Shown piece by piece: positions 41,510-53,290 of a stretch of 64,000 nt of DNA. The number at the start of each line of letters is the position of its first letter. Within the stretch, counting starts at the first letter, position 1. Made by a program: the position numbers and the translations under genes. The notes beneath the pieces were generated by a model. That model was not told where the DNA came from and did not search any database. It saw nothing but the letters and a program-made list of their open reading frames with translations. Source of the DNA: Odobenus rosmarus divergens (taxonomy: Eukaryota; Chordata; Mammalia; Carnivora; Odobenidae); contig NW_004450481.1 in assembly GCF_000321225.1 (NCBI RefSeq), forward strand, positions 3,086,881 to 3,150,880, in the 5' to 3' direction.

Positions 41510-41740
41510 TTGCTAAATTTGATTCCAAACTGCCTTTACAAATGTATACTCTCGCCAGGGACTGCCTAGCCCATTCTCACCAGCACTAGATATGAAGATT
41601 TTTAATAACACGTTTCCTTGTTTGATAGATACTAAGTGATATTTATCTTTGGGTTTTGTTTGCCTTGATATCTGTTTTTAAATAATGCAATGGGATAACG
41701 TTTTGAATATCACCTACTGCATACTCATTTCTCCGTAGTC
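41510..41740 (-). repeat. Old L1 3'-region fragment, antisense
   Basis: 'attgctaaatttgattccaaactgcctttacaaatgtatactctcgccag', 'cccattctcaccagcactag' and 'cttgtttgatagatactaag' follow the antisense old-L1 layout (the 'caaattgccctcc...cccaccagca' block). Confidence 0.55.
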
Positions 41741-41895
41741 CATTCTTTCCCTCCTTACAGCTTTGTGCCAACAAGCACGGGCCAGGAGGCAAAGGCAATC
41801 CTCTCTCTAAGGTAGAGGAAGGTGGCTACAGTGTGAATCAAAGATGCCGTTTCTCTGCTTTGAGTTTTGAAGCAGCCTTAAAATCTCATAGCAAG

Positions 41896-42059
41896 GGACC
41901 CCTGTGTGGCTCAGTCGGTTAAGCATCTGCCTTCGGCTCAGGTCATGATCCCAGGGTCCTGGGATCGAGTCCTGCACTGGGCTCCCTGCTCGGCGGGGAG
42001 CCTGCTTCTCCCTCTGCCTCTGCCTCTCTCTCTCTGTCTCTCATGAATAAATAAATAAA
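41896..42059 (+). mobile_element. CAN-SINE, plus strand, short CT-rich block
   Basis: Head GGACCCCTGTGTGGCTCAGT, then a short 'gcctctgcctctctctctctgtctctcatgaataaataaat' end. Flanks aaaatctcatagcaag (41,880-41,895) and aaaatctcatgcaag (42,060-42,074) differ by a one-base indel. Confidence 0.93.
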
Positions 42060-42074
42060 AAAATCTCATGCAAG

Positions 42075-43194
42075 ACAATGGTCCTGAAAGTTAGCCTTTT
42101 CAGAGAGAGAGGAAGGGTTTTCTTAAAACGTCAAGGCTGGAGATTTTGCACATAAAAAAAAAAAAAATCAAAGCTCAGAAAAATTGAGCGATCATTTAGT
42201 GAATTATAGAGGAGGGCAGAATGCAGATGTGACAAAAGGGAAGTTTCTAACTCACAGGAAGAAGAACAGCTATTTTGTGACTTGGGGAAAGAAATGAGAA
42301 ACAGGGCAAGAAAAGGCAAGCAGGGGTCAGGCTCTGAAGGTGCTGGTTTTCCTAAGTCTATCCATCGGGATCCAGTCCTAGTGGGAAGGGAGGGTAGAAA
42401 TACCCAGGTAGTTTTAAGGGCTCCAAGAACACCAGGGTGGGTGCGGAATTTTCCCATCTTTCAGAGGAGCCCTTGGGTCAGCCTGACGTTGAATCCATCA
42501 TGGTGCCCAAGTCATGGAGTAGAAATGATTGAGAGAGATGCTTGGGTGTGAGATAGCATCCCTGGTTCATAATGTATGGCCCAGCATGAAATGTGGAGGA
42601 GGTCTAGAAATTCCTGTGTGCCACAGGGGGACCCCAAAAGTAGCTAGGGTGCTACCTGGGGAGTTCACTAGGACATTGCCATGGCCAGTGGCGAAGTGAC
42701 CAAAGCTGCAGGATGGACTTCTCAAACGGGAATTGAGTGGCTTTCCCATGCAGTCCTCTGGGAATCAGGAGCCTCCGTGAGAACCAGGTAAGACCAAGGC
42801 AGCCAGGCAGAGCCTCCAACCTGCAGCCATCATATAACTGAGCCATAAGATCTGAAGATAAGAAAGCTTCGCCTGCAACCAGTTGCCATCTTGGAATGAA
42901 GAGGGAGAAGGAAAACATTTACCGTTATGGAGACACCCAAAGATGAAGTAATTATCCAAAAGAAGACGATTTTACCGCAGGAGACCCTGAGATACCATAA
43001 TGGCAAGAACAAGAGTCTTTTGCCTGCAGTGAAATTGGGCCTCAGGAGCTGCCGGGATTTTACTGGCAGTCCCATTTTGCACGTCTGCGCAAATTCCACC
43101 TTCTCACAAGATACCCGTGACTTCTAGAGTAACATACTTCATTTCCCCCCCAATTATAATGGTAATAGGGCTTCATTTTAGAGAGTTGGGGGCA
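42075..43194. other. Non-repetitive stretch, no gene seen
   Basis: No recognisable exon or repeat; open frames up to 108 codons without domains. Confidence 0.4.
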
Positions 43195-43385
43195 CAACAT
43201 TGTAAAAAAGAAAATAAAAATCAACCCATCCCGTCACAAACCATAGATAGCCAGTGTTACCATCTTGGTGTATTTCCTTCCTGTCTGTTTTCTATGCATG
43301 TTGTTAGTTTGCGTGTGTTATTGTGATTGCACACTTGCGCATCTTGTTTGTGGACAAGATTCTGTAATGTATAAGGCGCTTTTGC
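43195..43385 (-). repeat. Possible old L1 3'-region fragment, antisense
   Basis: 'aatcaacccatcccgtcacaaaccatagatagcc' followed by 'tttctatgcatgttgttagtttgcgtgtgttattg' resembles the antisense old-L1 sequence also seen at 28,205. Weak. Confidence 0.35.
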
Positions 43386-44079
43386 TTGTGGGAAGGAATA
43401 TCTGCCACTTTGTTACTCTATTACCGTTAAACAAGTAACAGTTCTAAATGTTCACAGGAGTCATTACAGCCGAAATGAAAATATATGAAGTTAACTAATT
43501 TGATTTCCCCGAGTGCTTAAACATTGACCAAAGTATGATCAGTTAAACTTCTCTAAATGTTTGATTACAAATCTCCAATACATCAGATTTTCTCATGTGC
43601 TTTTAAGTGCCTTAAGTGCCTAGAACATGCCCAGGATTTGACAAGGATTTCTGCACTGCCAAGCGCTTATACTAACACAGTTAACAAAAGTGCTGAGACC
43701 ATGGATTTACAGTGTCTCTTCATCATCCTCATCATCTTCTTCTTTGTCCTGTGTTTTTTTCTCCCCAGGGACATAACTTTCCTTCCCTCAGCCCACAGAG
43801 CTGGGGGGGGGGCCCCTCTGCACTGGGCTCACTGAGATGGGATAAAGGACAATGGGCCAGGGACTTTTCATGTTATTGATGCTGACAGCTCAGATATGGT
43901 TTGATTTGTTGTAGACTTTGTCTTTGCACCCAGAATGACAGTTGCTCTGGTGTTTTTTACTCCCTAGCCCGACCTGTTTTGCAACTGTCCAGGGGAAGGG
44001 CTGTTGCGGGGAGGGGCTGGCCTAATTTTGATAAAAATCTGTCGTCCTGAAACTACAGCCTCTTTCTCATGGACTATTT
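43386..44079. other. Non-repetitive stretch, no gene seen
   Basis: AT-rich at first, with a G10 run at 43,803-43,812. No gene recognised. Confidence 0.35.
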
Positions 44080-44590
44080 TGACCTATAATATCGACATTA
44101 TTGTTTTTCCTCCTAACATCATTTTATGATTTTAATGGCTGCATAATATTTGCTGGGATGGATGCACTGTCATTTAGTTAACACGTGTACTTAACTATTG
44201 GGCATTTAGATGATGTTCAATTTGGTTTTCATTAAACTCATCTCCATTTGAACAATGCTTGCTCGTGAATCTCTGCACATCTTTCTACTTTCTTGGGTTA
44301 AACTCATAGAAGGGAACCTCCTAGGACAGTGGTTACACAGATACTCAAGGCTTTTTTCTTTTAGATTTTTTTATTTGAGAGAGAGACCAGCGGTGGTGGG
44401 GGGGTGACATGGAGGAGGGCAGAGGAAGAGGAACAAGCAGACTCCCCACTGAGCAGGGAGCCAACACGGGGCTCAATTCCAGGACCCTGGGATCATGACC
44501 TGAGCCAAAGGCAGATGCTTAACCGATTGACCTAGGTGCCGCATCAAGGCTTTTGATATGTAATGCCAAATTGCCTTCTGGAACAGCTTG
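44080..44590 (-). repeat. Old L1 3'-region fragment, antisense, split by a SINE
   Basis: 'ggctgcataatatttgctgggatggatgcac', 'gggcatttagatgatgttc', 'caatgcttgctcgtgaatctctgcacatc' and, after the SINE, 'gccaaattgccttctggaa' follow the antisense old-L1 layout. Confidence 0.6.
44356..44543 (-). mobile_element. CAN-SINE, minus strand, degraded head
   Basis: GATTTTTTTATTTGAGAGAG, GA-rich block and reversed body; the head is truncated (ttgacctaggtgccgca). An 11-bp duplication (tcaaggctttt) lies at 44,345-44,355 and 44,544-44,554. Confidence 0.92.
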
Positions 44591-45307
44591 TTCTGGTGCG
44601 GTCCCACACAGAATAGGAGAAGGCATTGCTATCCTCGCTGGAGCCAGGGAAATCAAGACAGATCAGAGCAAGTTGCCTGAGGGGAGAGTTACTACTGGAG
44701 GTTCTGGTGAAGGATGGTCCATGCCAAGTTTCCAAATGTTGCCTGGGTCACTCACATATGGTAACTAATAATCTCCACCCAGGCTGACAAGGTCAGGCAT
44801 AGTTAAGGGACAGTGGAAAAGAATATTTGTAATCAGGACTGTTCCAGAAAATCTGGAATTAGATTATCATTAGCTATTCATACCTACATTGTCCAATATG
44901 GCAGCCACTAGTCACATGTGGCTATTGAGCTAGTATGACTAAAGAATGGAATTTTTAATTTATTTTTAAATTTTCATTAATTTAAAAACTGATATTTAAT
45001 TCAGGTATTAGAAAACTTTAAGGTATGTTTGGAATAACCCCAGTATGTGAATCTATTTTTTTAACTGTAAATTTTAGGAAACCTAACTAAGTACAGATCA
45101 ATATTTCCAATGACAATTTAGCATCCAAATTGAGATGTGTTGTAAGTGTAGAATACACACTGCATTTCAAAGACTCAGTATGAAAAAAGAATGTAAGTTA
45201 CCCATTAGTAAATATTTTATATTGATAATGGCTGTAATGATAATATTTTGGATATATAAGATCAAGTAAAATATGTTATTAAAATTAATGTCACCTACTT
45301 CTTTTTA

Positions 45308-45960
45308 AAAATAAACTTTCAATTTTAGAATACTTTTCAATTTGCAGAAAGATTCCAAAGATAATATGGAAAAGTCCCATATGCCCCACGTCCCATTTCC
45401 CTATTATCAATATTTTAACATTAGTATATTTGTCACCATGAATGAGCCAGTATTGATACATTATTATTGACTAATCTTTTATTCAAATTTCCTTTGTTTT
45501 TACCTAATGCTCTTTTTCTGTCCCAGGATCCCAACCAGGATACAACATCACAATTATTTGCCATGTGTCCACAGTCTTCTCTTGGTTGTGACAATTTCTC
45601 AGACTCTCCTTGTTTTTGATGACCTTGACAGTTTTGAGGAGTGCTGATCAGAGAGTTCATAGTGTGTCCCTCAGTGAGAATTTGTCTGATTTTTTTTCTC
45701 ATGACTAGACTGGGGTAATGGGTTTTCTGGAGGGGACATTTGTTTCTTCTCCCCCAGATATCTGTTTATTCAATCATTTATTAATATCAATATGGCCTCA
45801 TGGATATTTATTTTATTCTTTATGTTTTTATCCAATACTACTTTACTCCTGTTGTTGCTCAAATTGTTCTAGCTTTGGCCATTGGAAGCTCTCTCAATTT
45901 GCTCTTGTGTCCCTTTGACATGTCCCCCCACCTTCCCATTGTGGAGTTTTTAGAGCCCAC
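45308..45960 (-). repeat. Old L1 3'-region fragment, antisense
   Basis: 'gatccaaccagg'-type block 'ggatcccaaccaggatacaacatcac', 'gatgaccttgacagttttgaggagtgctgatcag', 'ctcatgactagactggggtaatgggttttc' and 'aatatggcctcatggatatttattttatt' follow the antisense 3' region of old L1. It interrupts the hAT-like element. Confidence 0.6.
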
Positions 45961-45968
45961 TTTTTTCT

Positions 45969-46013
<45 letters not shown>

Positions 46014-46023
46014 TTTCTTTCTT
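45961..46023. repeat. (CTTT)n microsatellite
   Basis: About 15 tetramers with a few interruptions, directly before a minus-strand SINE. Confidence 0.95.
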
Positions 46024-46203
46024 TTAGGATTTTTAAAAATTCTTTTGACAGAGAGAGCACAAGCAGGGGGAACAGCAGAGGAAGAGGGAGAAGCAGAATC
46101 CCCACTGAGCAGGGAGCCTGACGTAGGGCTCAGTCCCAGGACCCCAGGATCATGACCAGAGCCAAAAGCAGATGCTTAACTGACTGAGCCACCCAGGCAC
46201 CCC
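46024..46203 (-). mobile_element. CAN-SINE, minus strand, diverged
   Basis: GGATTTTTAAAAATTCTTTT, GA-rich block and reversed head ending CCACCCAGGCACCCC. Right flank 'tcctttttcttttt' suggests the CTTT tract is an expanded tail or target. Confidence 0.9.
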
Positions 46204-46399
46204 TCCTTTTTCTTTTTATAAATGTGGCTACTAGAGATAGTCCAAGATGGTGGAGGAGTAGGAGACCTTAGTTTCATCTGATCCCAGGAATTCAGCTAGA
46301 TAGCTATCAAATCATTCTGAACACCTGCGAATTCAACCGGAGATCTAAGAAAAGAATAACTGCAACTCTACAAATAAAAAGCAACTACTTTTTGCAAGA

Positions 46400-47289
46400 A
46401 TGACAAGATGGAAAAACTCACCTCAAAAAAGAGAACAAGAGGCAGTACTGACTGCCAGAGAACTAATCAGTATGGATATAAGTAAGGCATTGGAACTAGA
46501 GTTCAGAATAATGATTATAAAGATTCTAGCTGGGCTTGAAAAAAGCATAGAAGGCACTAGAGAATCCCTTTCTGGAGAAATAAAAGAACTAAAATCAAAT
46601 TTAATCAAAATCAAAAAGGCTATTAATGAGGTGCAATAAAAAAATGGAGGCTCTTACTGCTAGGAAAAATGAAGCAGAAGAGAGAATTGGTGATATAGAA
46701 GACAAAATGATGGAGAATAAAGAAGCTGAGCAAAAGAGAGATAAACAACTACTGGATCATGAGGGATAATCAAGAGATAAGTGATACCATAAAGTGAAAC
46801 AATATTAGAATAATTGGGATCCCAGAAGAAGAGGAAAGAGAGAGAGGGGCAGAAGGTATATTAGAGCAAATTATAGCAGAGAACTTCCCTAATCTGGGGA
46901 AGGAAGTAGGCATTCAAGTCCAGGAGTCACAGAAACCCCCTTTAAATCAATAAAAATAGGTCAACACCTCGACATAATAGTGAAACTTGCAAATCTCAGA
47001 GACAAAGAGAAAATCCTGAAAGCAGCTCTGGACAAGAGGTCCATAACCTACAAGGGTAGAAACATTAGACTGGCAAACAGACCTATCCACAGAGACCTGG
47101 CAGGCCAGAAAGGACTGGCATGAAAAATTCAGGGTGTAAATGAGAAAAAATATGCAGCCAAGAATACTTTATCCAGCAAGGATGTCATTCAAAAGAGGAG
47201 AGATAAAAAGCTTCCAAGACAAACAGAAACTAAAAGAATTTGTGATTGCTAAACCAACCATGCAAGAAATATTAAAGGGGATCCTTTAA
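46400..47289 (+). pseudogene. L1 ORF1 remnant
   Basis: ORF1 protein is the L1 RNA-binding chaperone, a coiled-coil trimer. The start ATG at 46,400 gives MTRWKNSPQKREQEAVLTAR. The first 79 codons are open and contain the start of a coiled coil (LAGLEKSIEGTRESLSGEIK). A stop falls at 46,637-46,639. Later parts are recognisable in shifted frames: NNIRIIGIPEEEERE near 46,796 and IVKLANLRDKEKILKA near 46,975. Several frameshifts and stops prevent a full product. Confidence 0.85.
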
Positions 47290-49933
47290 GCAAAGAGAGA
47301 GCCCCAAAGTAACATAGACCAGAAAGGAACAGAGACAATATACAGTAATGGTGACTTTACAGGTAATACAATGGCACTAAATTCATATCTTTCAATAGTT
47401 ACTTTGAATTTAAATGGGCTAAATGCCCCAATCAAAAGACACAGGGTGTCAGGTTGGATAAAAAAGCAAGACCCATTGATATGCTGTCTGCAAGAGACTC
47501 ATTTTAAACCCAAAGATACCTCCAGATTCAAAGTGAGGGGGTGGAAAACTATTTATTATGCTAATGGACATCAAAAGAAAGCTGGGGTAGCAATCCTTAC
47601 ATCAGACAAATTAGATTTTAAACCAAAGACTATAATAAAAGATGAGGAAGGAAATTATATCATAATAAAGGGTCTATGCAACAAGAAGATCCAAATTTAA
47701 ATATTTATGCCCCTAACATGTGAGCAGCCAATTATATAAACCAATTAATAACAAAATTAAAGAAACACATTGATAATAATGCAATAATAGTAGGGAACTT
47801 TAACACCCCACTCACTGCAATGGACAAATCATCTAAGCAGGAGATCAACAAGAAGAAAACAAGGGCTTTGAATGACACACTGGACCAGATGGACTTCACA
47901 GATATTTTCAGAGCATTCCATCCTAAAGCAACAGAAAACACATTCTTCTCGAGTGCACATGGAACATTCCCCAGAATAGATCACATACTGGGTCACAAAT
48001 CAGGTCTCAACCAGTACCAAAAGATTGGGATCATTCCCTGCATATTTTCAGACCACAATGTTTTGAAACTGGAACTTAATCAAAAGAGAAAATTTGGAAA
48101 GAACTCAAATGCATGGAGACTAAAGAGCATCCTACTAAAGAATGAATGGGTCAACCAGGAAATTAAAGTATAAATTAAAAAAATTCATGGAAACAAATGA
48201 AAATGAAAACACAACTGCTCAAAACTTTTGGCATGCAGCAGAGGCAGTCCTAAGAGGGAAGTATATAGCACTACAAGGCTTTCTCAAGAAACAAGAAAGG
48301 TCTCAAATACACAATCTAACCTTACACCTAAGGGAGCTGGAGAAAGAACAGCAAATAAAGCCTCAACCCAGCAGGAGAAGAGAATTAATAAAAATTAGAG
48401 CAGAAATCAATAAAATAGAAACCAAAAGAACAATAGAACAGATCAATGAAACTAAGAGCTGGTTCTTTGAAAGAATTAATAAGATTGATAAACCCCTGGC
48501 CAGACTTATCAAAAAGAAAAGAGAAAGGACCCAAATAAATAAAATCATGAATGAAAGAAGAGAGATCATGGCCAACACCAAGGAAATACAGACAATTATA
48601 AGAACATATTATGAACAACTATATGTCAACAAATTAGGCAATCTGGAAGAAATGGATGCATTCCTAGAGAAGTTTAAACTACCAAAACTGAAACAGGAAG
48701 AAATAAAAAACCCGAACAGGCCCATACCCAGCAAGGAAATTGAAGCAGTAATGAAAAATCTCCCAACAAACAAGAGTCCAGGGCTGGATGGCTTCCCAGG
48801 GGAATTCTACCAACATTTAAAGAAGCATTAATACTTATTCTTCTGAAGCTCTTTCAAAAAATAGAAATGGAAGGAAAACTTCCAAACTCTTTCTATGAGG
48901 CCACCATTACCTTGATGCCAAAACCAGACAAAGACCCTACCAAAAAGGAGAATTACAGACCAATATCCCTGGTGAACATGGATGCAAAAATTCTCACCAA
49001 AATACTAGCCAATAGGATCCAACAGTACATTAAAAAGGATTATTCACCATGACCAAGTGGGATTTATTCCTGGGCTGCAATGGTGGTTCAGCATCCACAA
49101 ATCAATCAATGTGATACAATACATAAATAAAAGAAAGAACAAGAACCATATGATCCTCTCAATAGAAGCAGAAAAAACATTTGACAAAGTACAGCATCCT
49201 TTCTTGATTAAAACTCTTCACAGTGTAGGGATAGAGGGAACATACCTCAATATCATGAAAGCTATCTACAAAAAGCCCACAGTGAATATCATTCTCAATG
49301 GGGAAAAACTGAGAGCTTTTCCCCTAAGGTCAGGAACATGGCAGGGATGTCCACTCTTACCACTGCTGTTCAACATAGCACTAGAAGTCCTAGCCTCAGC
49401 AATCAGACAACAAAAAGAAATAAAAAGCATCTGAATTGGCAAAGAAGAAATCAAACTCTCACTCTTTGCAGATGGCCTGATACTCCATGTGGAAAACTCA
49501 AACGACTCTACCTCAAAATTGCTAGAACTCATATAGGAATTCAGCAAAGTGGCAGGATATAAAATCAATGTACAGAAATCAGTTGCATTTCTATACACTA
49601 ACAATGAGACAGAAGAACAAGAAATTAAGGAGTTGATCCCGTTTACAATTGCACCAAAACCCGTAAGATACCTAGGAATAAACCTAACCAAAGAGGCAAA
49701 GGATCTGTACTCAGAAAACTATAGAACACTCATGAAAGAAATTGAAGAAGACACAAATATATGGAAAAACATTCCACGCTCATGGATTGGAAGAACAAAT
49801 ATTGTTAAAATAACTATGCTACCTAGAACAATCTATACATTCAGTGCAATCCCTATCAAAATACCATCAGCTTTTTTCACAGAGCAGGAACAAATAATCC
49901 TAAAATTTGTATGCCGACCGAATGACCCATAGG

Positions 49934-50115
49934 AACACATTCTTCTTGAGTGCACATGGAACATTCCCCAGAATAGATCACATACCGTGTCACAAATCAG
50001 GTCTCAACCAGTACCAAAAGATTGGGCTCATTCCCTGCATATTTTCAGACCACAGTGCTTTGAAACTGGAACTCAATCAAAAGAGGAAATTTGGAAAGAA
50101 CTCAAATGCATGGAG
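49934..50115 (+). repeat. 182-bp duplicate of the L1 endonuclease segment 47,937-48,118
   Basis: Both segments run from aacacattcttct to gcatggag with equal length and only a few substitutions (for example ctcgag/cttgag, actggg/accgtg, gggatc/gggctc). The copy sits in ORF2 after the codons for FVCRPND, where the reading would normally continue to [13 protein letters not shown] (resumes about 50,138). Confidence 0.95.
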
Positions 50116-50743
50116 GCTGGTTATGGGCCTGTTCGGGGCCTGAAAGACCCCAAGTGGCCAAAGGAATGTTGAAAAAGAAAACCAAAGCTGATGGCATCAC
50201 AATCCCAGACTTCAAGCTTTATTACAAAACTATAATCATCAAGATGGTATGGCACTGGCACAAAAACAGACACAGATCAATGAAACAGAATAGAGAACTC
50301 AGAAATGGACCCTCAACTCTATGGTCAACTAATCTTCGACAAAGCAGGAAAGAATAGCCAGTGGAAAAGACAGTCTCTTCAACAAATGGTGTTGGGGAAA
50401 TTGGGCAGCCACATGCAGAAGAATGAAACTGGACCATTTCCTTACACCACACACAAAAATAGACTCAAAATGGATGAAAGATCTAAATGTGAGACAGGAA
50501 TCCATCAAAATCCTAGAGGAGAACACAGGCAGCCACCTCTTTGACCTCAGCTGCAGCATCTTCTTGCTAGACATGTCTCCAAAGGCAAGGGAAACAAAAG
50601 GAAAAGTGAACTATTGGGATTTCATCAAGATAAAAAGCTTTTGCACAGCAAAGGAAACATGACAAAGCCAAAAGACAAATTACAGAATGGGAGAAGATAT
50701 TTGCAAATGTCTTATCAGATAAAGGGCTAGTATCCAAAATCTA

Positions 50744-50898
50744 NNNNNNNNNNNNNNNNNNNNNNNNNNNNNNNNNNNNNNNNNNNNNNNNNNNNNNNNN
50801 NNNNNNNNNNNNNNNNNNNNNNNNNNNNNNNNNNNNNNNNNNNNNNNNNNNNNNNNNNNNNNNNNNNNNNNNNNNNNNNNNNNNNNNNNNNNNNNNNN
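50744..50898. other. Assembly gap (155 N)
   Basis: An unresolved run of N inside the L1 ORF2 C-terminal region. True length and content are unknown; any reading across it is meaningless. Confidence 1.
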
Positions 50899-52049
50899 GG
50901 GAACCCTCCTACACTGTTGGTGGGAATGCAAGCTGGTGCAGCCACTCTGGAAAACAGTATGGAGGTTCCTCAAAAAGTTGAAAATAGAGCTACGCTATGA
51001 CCCAGCAATTGCACTACTAGGGATTTACCCCAAATATACAAATGCAGTGATCCGAAGGGGCACATGCACCCCAAAGTTTATAGCAACAATGCCCACAACA
51101 GCCAAACTATGGAAAGAGCCCAGATGTCCATCGACAGATGAATGGATAAAGAAGATGTGGTGTACACACACATGCACACACACACGAATATTACTTAGCC
51201 ATCAAAAAAATCTTACCATTTGCAACAACGTGGTTGGAACCAGAGGGTGTTATGCTAAGTGAAATAAGTCAATCAGAGAAATACAATTATCATATGATCT
51301 CATGCATATGTGGAATTTAAGAAACAAAACAGAGGATCATAGGGAAAGAGAGGAAAAAATAAAACAAGACAAAATCAGAGATGGAGACAAACCATAAGAG
51401 ACTCTTAATCATAGGAAACAAACTGAGGGTTGCTGAGGGGGAGGTGGGTGGGGGATGGGGTAACTGGGTAATGGGCTTTAAGGAGAGCATGTAATGTAAT
51501 GAGCACTGAGTGTTGTATTAAGACTGATGAATCACTGACCTCTACCTCTGAAACTAATAATACATTATATGTTAATTAACTGAATTTAAATAAAATTTTC
51601 TTTTTAAAAAGTGGCTACTAGAAATTTTAAAATCACACTTGTCTTGTGCATTATATTTCCATTGGACAGCTCTCACCCAGACGCTCTCATATGCAGGGAC
51701 TTGGGGTTTAGAAAAGTCTTAATTTTGGGGCCAGCAAGAGAGCCTAAATCCTATAGGCATCATAAATCTTGCATTCGGTTAATTTTCCCTCTTTGCTTTG
51801 GCTGCTGGGAAGCTCAGTACCAATATTGCGGATTTTTGTCTAGGCATATCTTAATATTCCAAGTTTCCTTCTGGATGTATTAACCATTTATCTTTTTTTT
51901 TTCTGTTGCCTCAATTCCAACAATTAATCATCTTCATTTCTTTGTATTTTGCCTAATTTTGTTAAGCCATCTTGAGTCCTTTATGGAATAAGAGAGGTTT
52001 ACAGGACAAGGTTGATGCTCTGCCCAGATCCCTTAGGTCCCCTTTTACT

Positions 52050-52073
52050 GGTGTGTGTGTGTGTGTGTGTGTG
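52050..52073. repeat. (TG)n microsatellite
   Basis: About 12 TG units. Confidence 0.95.
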
Positions 52074-52987
52074 TCCCTAACGTCATTTCCAATAGCCAGT
52101 CCCTGTGCCTCTTCTTTGGACATCCGGTCTTGGGCTATTAGGGGTGGTATTATCTGAGAATTTACACCCCTCTGGGGTGACCCTGAACCAATGACTTGGG
52201 TGTGAGAATGTGCAAGTCTTGTCTAGGTGCCCTGAGAGCAGGCCCTAGGAGGCGGTTCTGAAGTGCCCCTTGCACTGCAGCGCCCCCTATGGGACCAAAC
52301 TGAAACCACCACCCTCCATGGGATTTTGCCTGAGATGGTACCCTGGCGGGGCTTCCGGGGAGCGGGGGACGACACATCCTTCATAAGTCACTTGTACGCT
52401 AAGCTCATCTCAACGTCTGCTTGGGGAACCTGACCCACGACAGCCAGTGACACATTTTTACATGTTAAAATAAATTTGAAAAAATAGCAGGCTCTGTGGG
52501 TGTACTCAGGAATTTGAGTTGGTTTGAACAGCGAATTAAGTAAAAAATAAAGCCAGACTCGTTTCCCTTGGCCCATCAGCCGGGAGTGGAACTTGAACAG
52601 CAGGTGGGATCCCTGTAAGTCACGGATGGTCCCTTTTCGGGGTGGGGGCTGGAACCACCTCAGAGAATGGGGAGCGGGCTTCCCTGTGCTTCCCCGCTGC
52701 CCTTCCCAGAACACAGGTGAGGCCAGAGGCTGGGATGGTGGGCAGCTCAACCCGAGTAACTGTGCGGTTGCACCAGACGCGTCCGGCCCACACTCCAGGT
52801 CCACCCCAGGCCAACGGGAAGGAGGAAGCAGAGTAGGGGTGCCCATGTCCCACAGTGCAGGGGGCTGAATGGAGATGGGGTTTGGTGCTGCCTGTGTGAC
52901 CACAGAGAGGGTTCCTAGAACACTGCCCCTTCCGGGCAGCTTCAGAGACAAGAGTACTCTGCCCTCTACTGCTAATAGCTGGGAAGT

Positions 52988-53022
52988 GTGTGTGTGTGTG
53001 TGTGTGCGTGCGCGCGTGTGTG
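52988..53022. repeat. (TG)n/(CG)n alternating purine-pyrimidine tract
   Basis: TG units followed by cgtgcgcgcgtgtgtgg. Alternating purine-pyrimidine sequence of this kind can adopt Z-DNA. Confidence 0.9.
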
Positions 53023-53290
53023 GTGTGTTGCTTGAACACCTCAGAAGCCCCGGGAGCTCTGAGAGATCTGAGAAACTTCCAAATTCAGGTCCTGCCCTCT
53101 GCGCAAAGGCAGAAGAGGAACACCTTGGTTCTTCCCAGCACCTGGGTCAGATCTAGTCACCACCTGGTGCTTGCATCTGGGTTCTCTGTGGGCCTCCTGG
53201 GCAGGGCGCCACCTGGTGGTGGGTGCTCTACGGGGTGGGCGCTCTTTCTCTCCCCGTTGCTTTCGCTTTTGCACAGCTGGTGTCAGTGGA

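Larger units (their letters stand above)
47371..51262 (+). pseudogene. L1 ORF2 remnant (endonuclease and reverse transcriptase)
   Basis: ORF2 protein nicks the target and reverse transcribes L1 RNA. The start is ATG 47,371 (MALNSYLSIVTLNLNGLNAP), an AP-like endonuclease with QETH. The frame stops at 47,698-47,700. The conserved G-D-F-N motif reads G-N-F-N (N at 47,796-47,798). Open pieces at 47,820-48,173 and 48,142-48,831 carry the rest of EN and the pre-RT region; RT follows with [25 protein letters not shown] and [18 protein letters not shown]. The catalytic F-A-D-D reads F-A-D-G (49,465-49,476). A 182-bp EN duplicate, an N gap and more frameshifts lie beyond. The C-terminal part ends near 51,262. 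Confidence 0.9.
46236..51610 (+). mobile_element. L1 retrotransposon with both ends, inactive
   Basis: A 12-bp duplication (gtggctactaga) flanks it at 46,224-46,235 and 51,611-51,622. The 5' end 'gatagtccaagatggtggaggagtaggagacc' is of carnivore L1 type, but only about 164 bases of 5' untranslated region remain before ORF1, so an internal deletion is likely. ORF1, ORF2, a G-rich 3' untranslated region (51,427-51,460) and an A-rich end follow. Both ORFs are broken, and ORF2 carries a 182-bp duplicate of its own endonuclease region and an assembly gap. Confidence 0.93.
44884..51674. mobile_element. Ancient hAT-like DNA transposon, split by later insertions
   Basis: The left end 'ctacattgtccaatatggcagccactagtcacatgtggctattgagc' and the right end 'cattatatttccattggacagc' (to 51,674) are inverted-end parts of one old non-autonomous element. 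Retained pieces are 44,884-45,307, about 46,204-46,235 and 51,611-51,674. Between them lie an antisense old-L1 piece with a microsatellite and a SINE (45,308-46,203) and the L1 at 46,236-51,610. Confidence 0.6.

Noticed and set aside
50680..50973. Open reading across 50,744-50,898
   Set aside because: It crosses a run of N and has no meaning.
52388..52951. 187-codon minus-strand frame
   Set aside because: No domain; composition follows local GC content.
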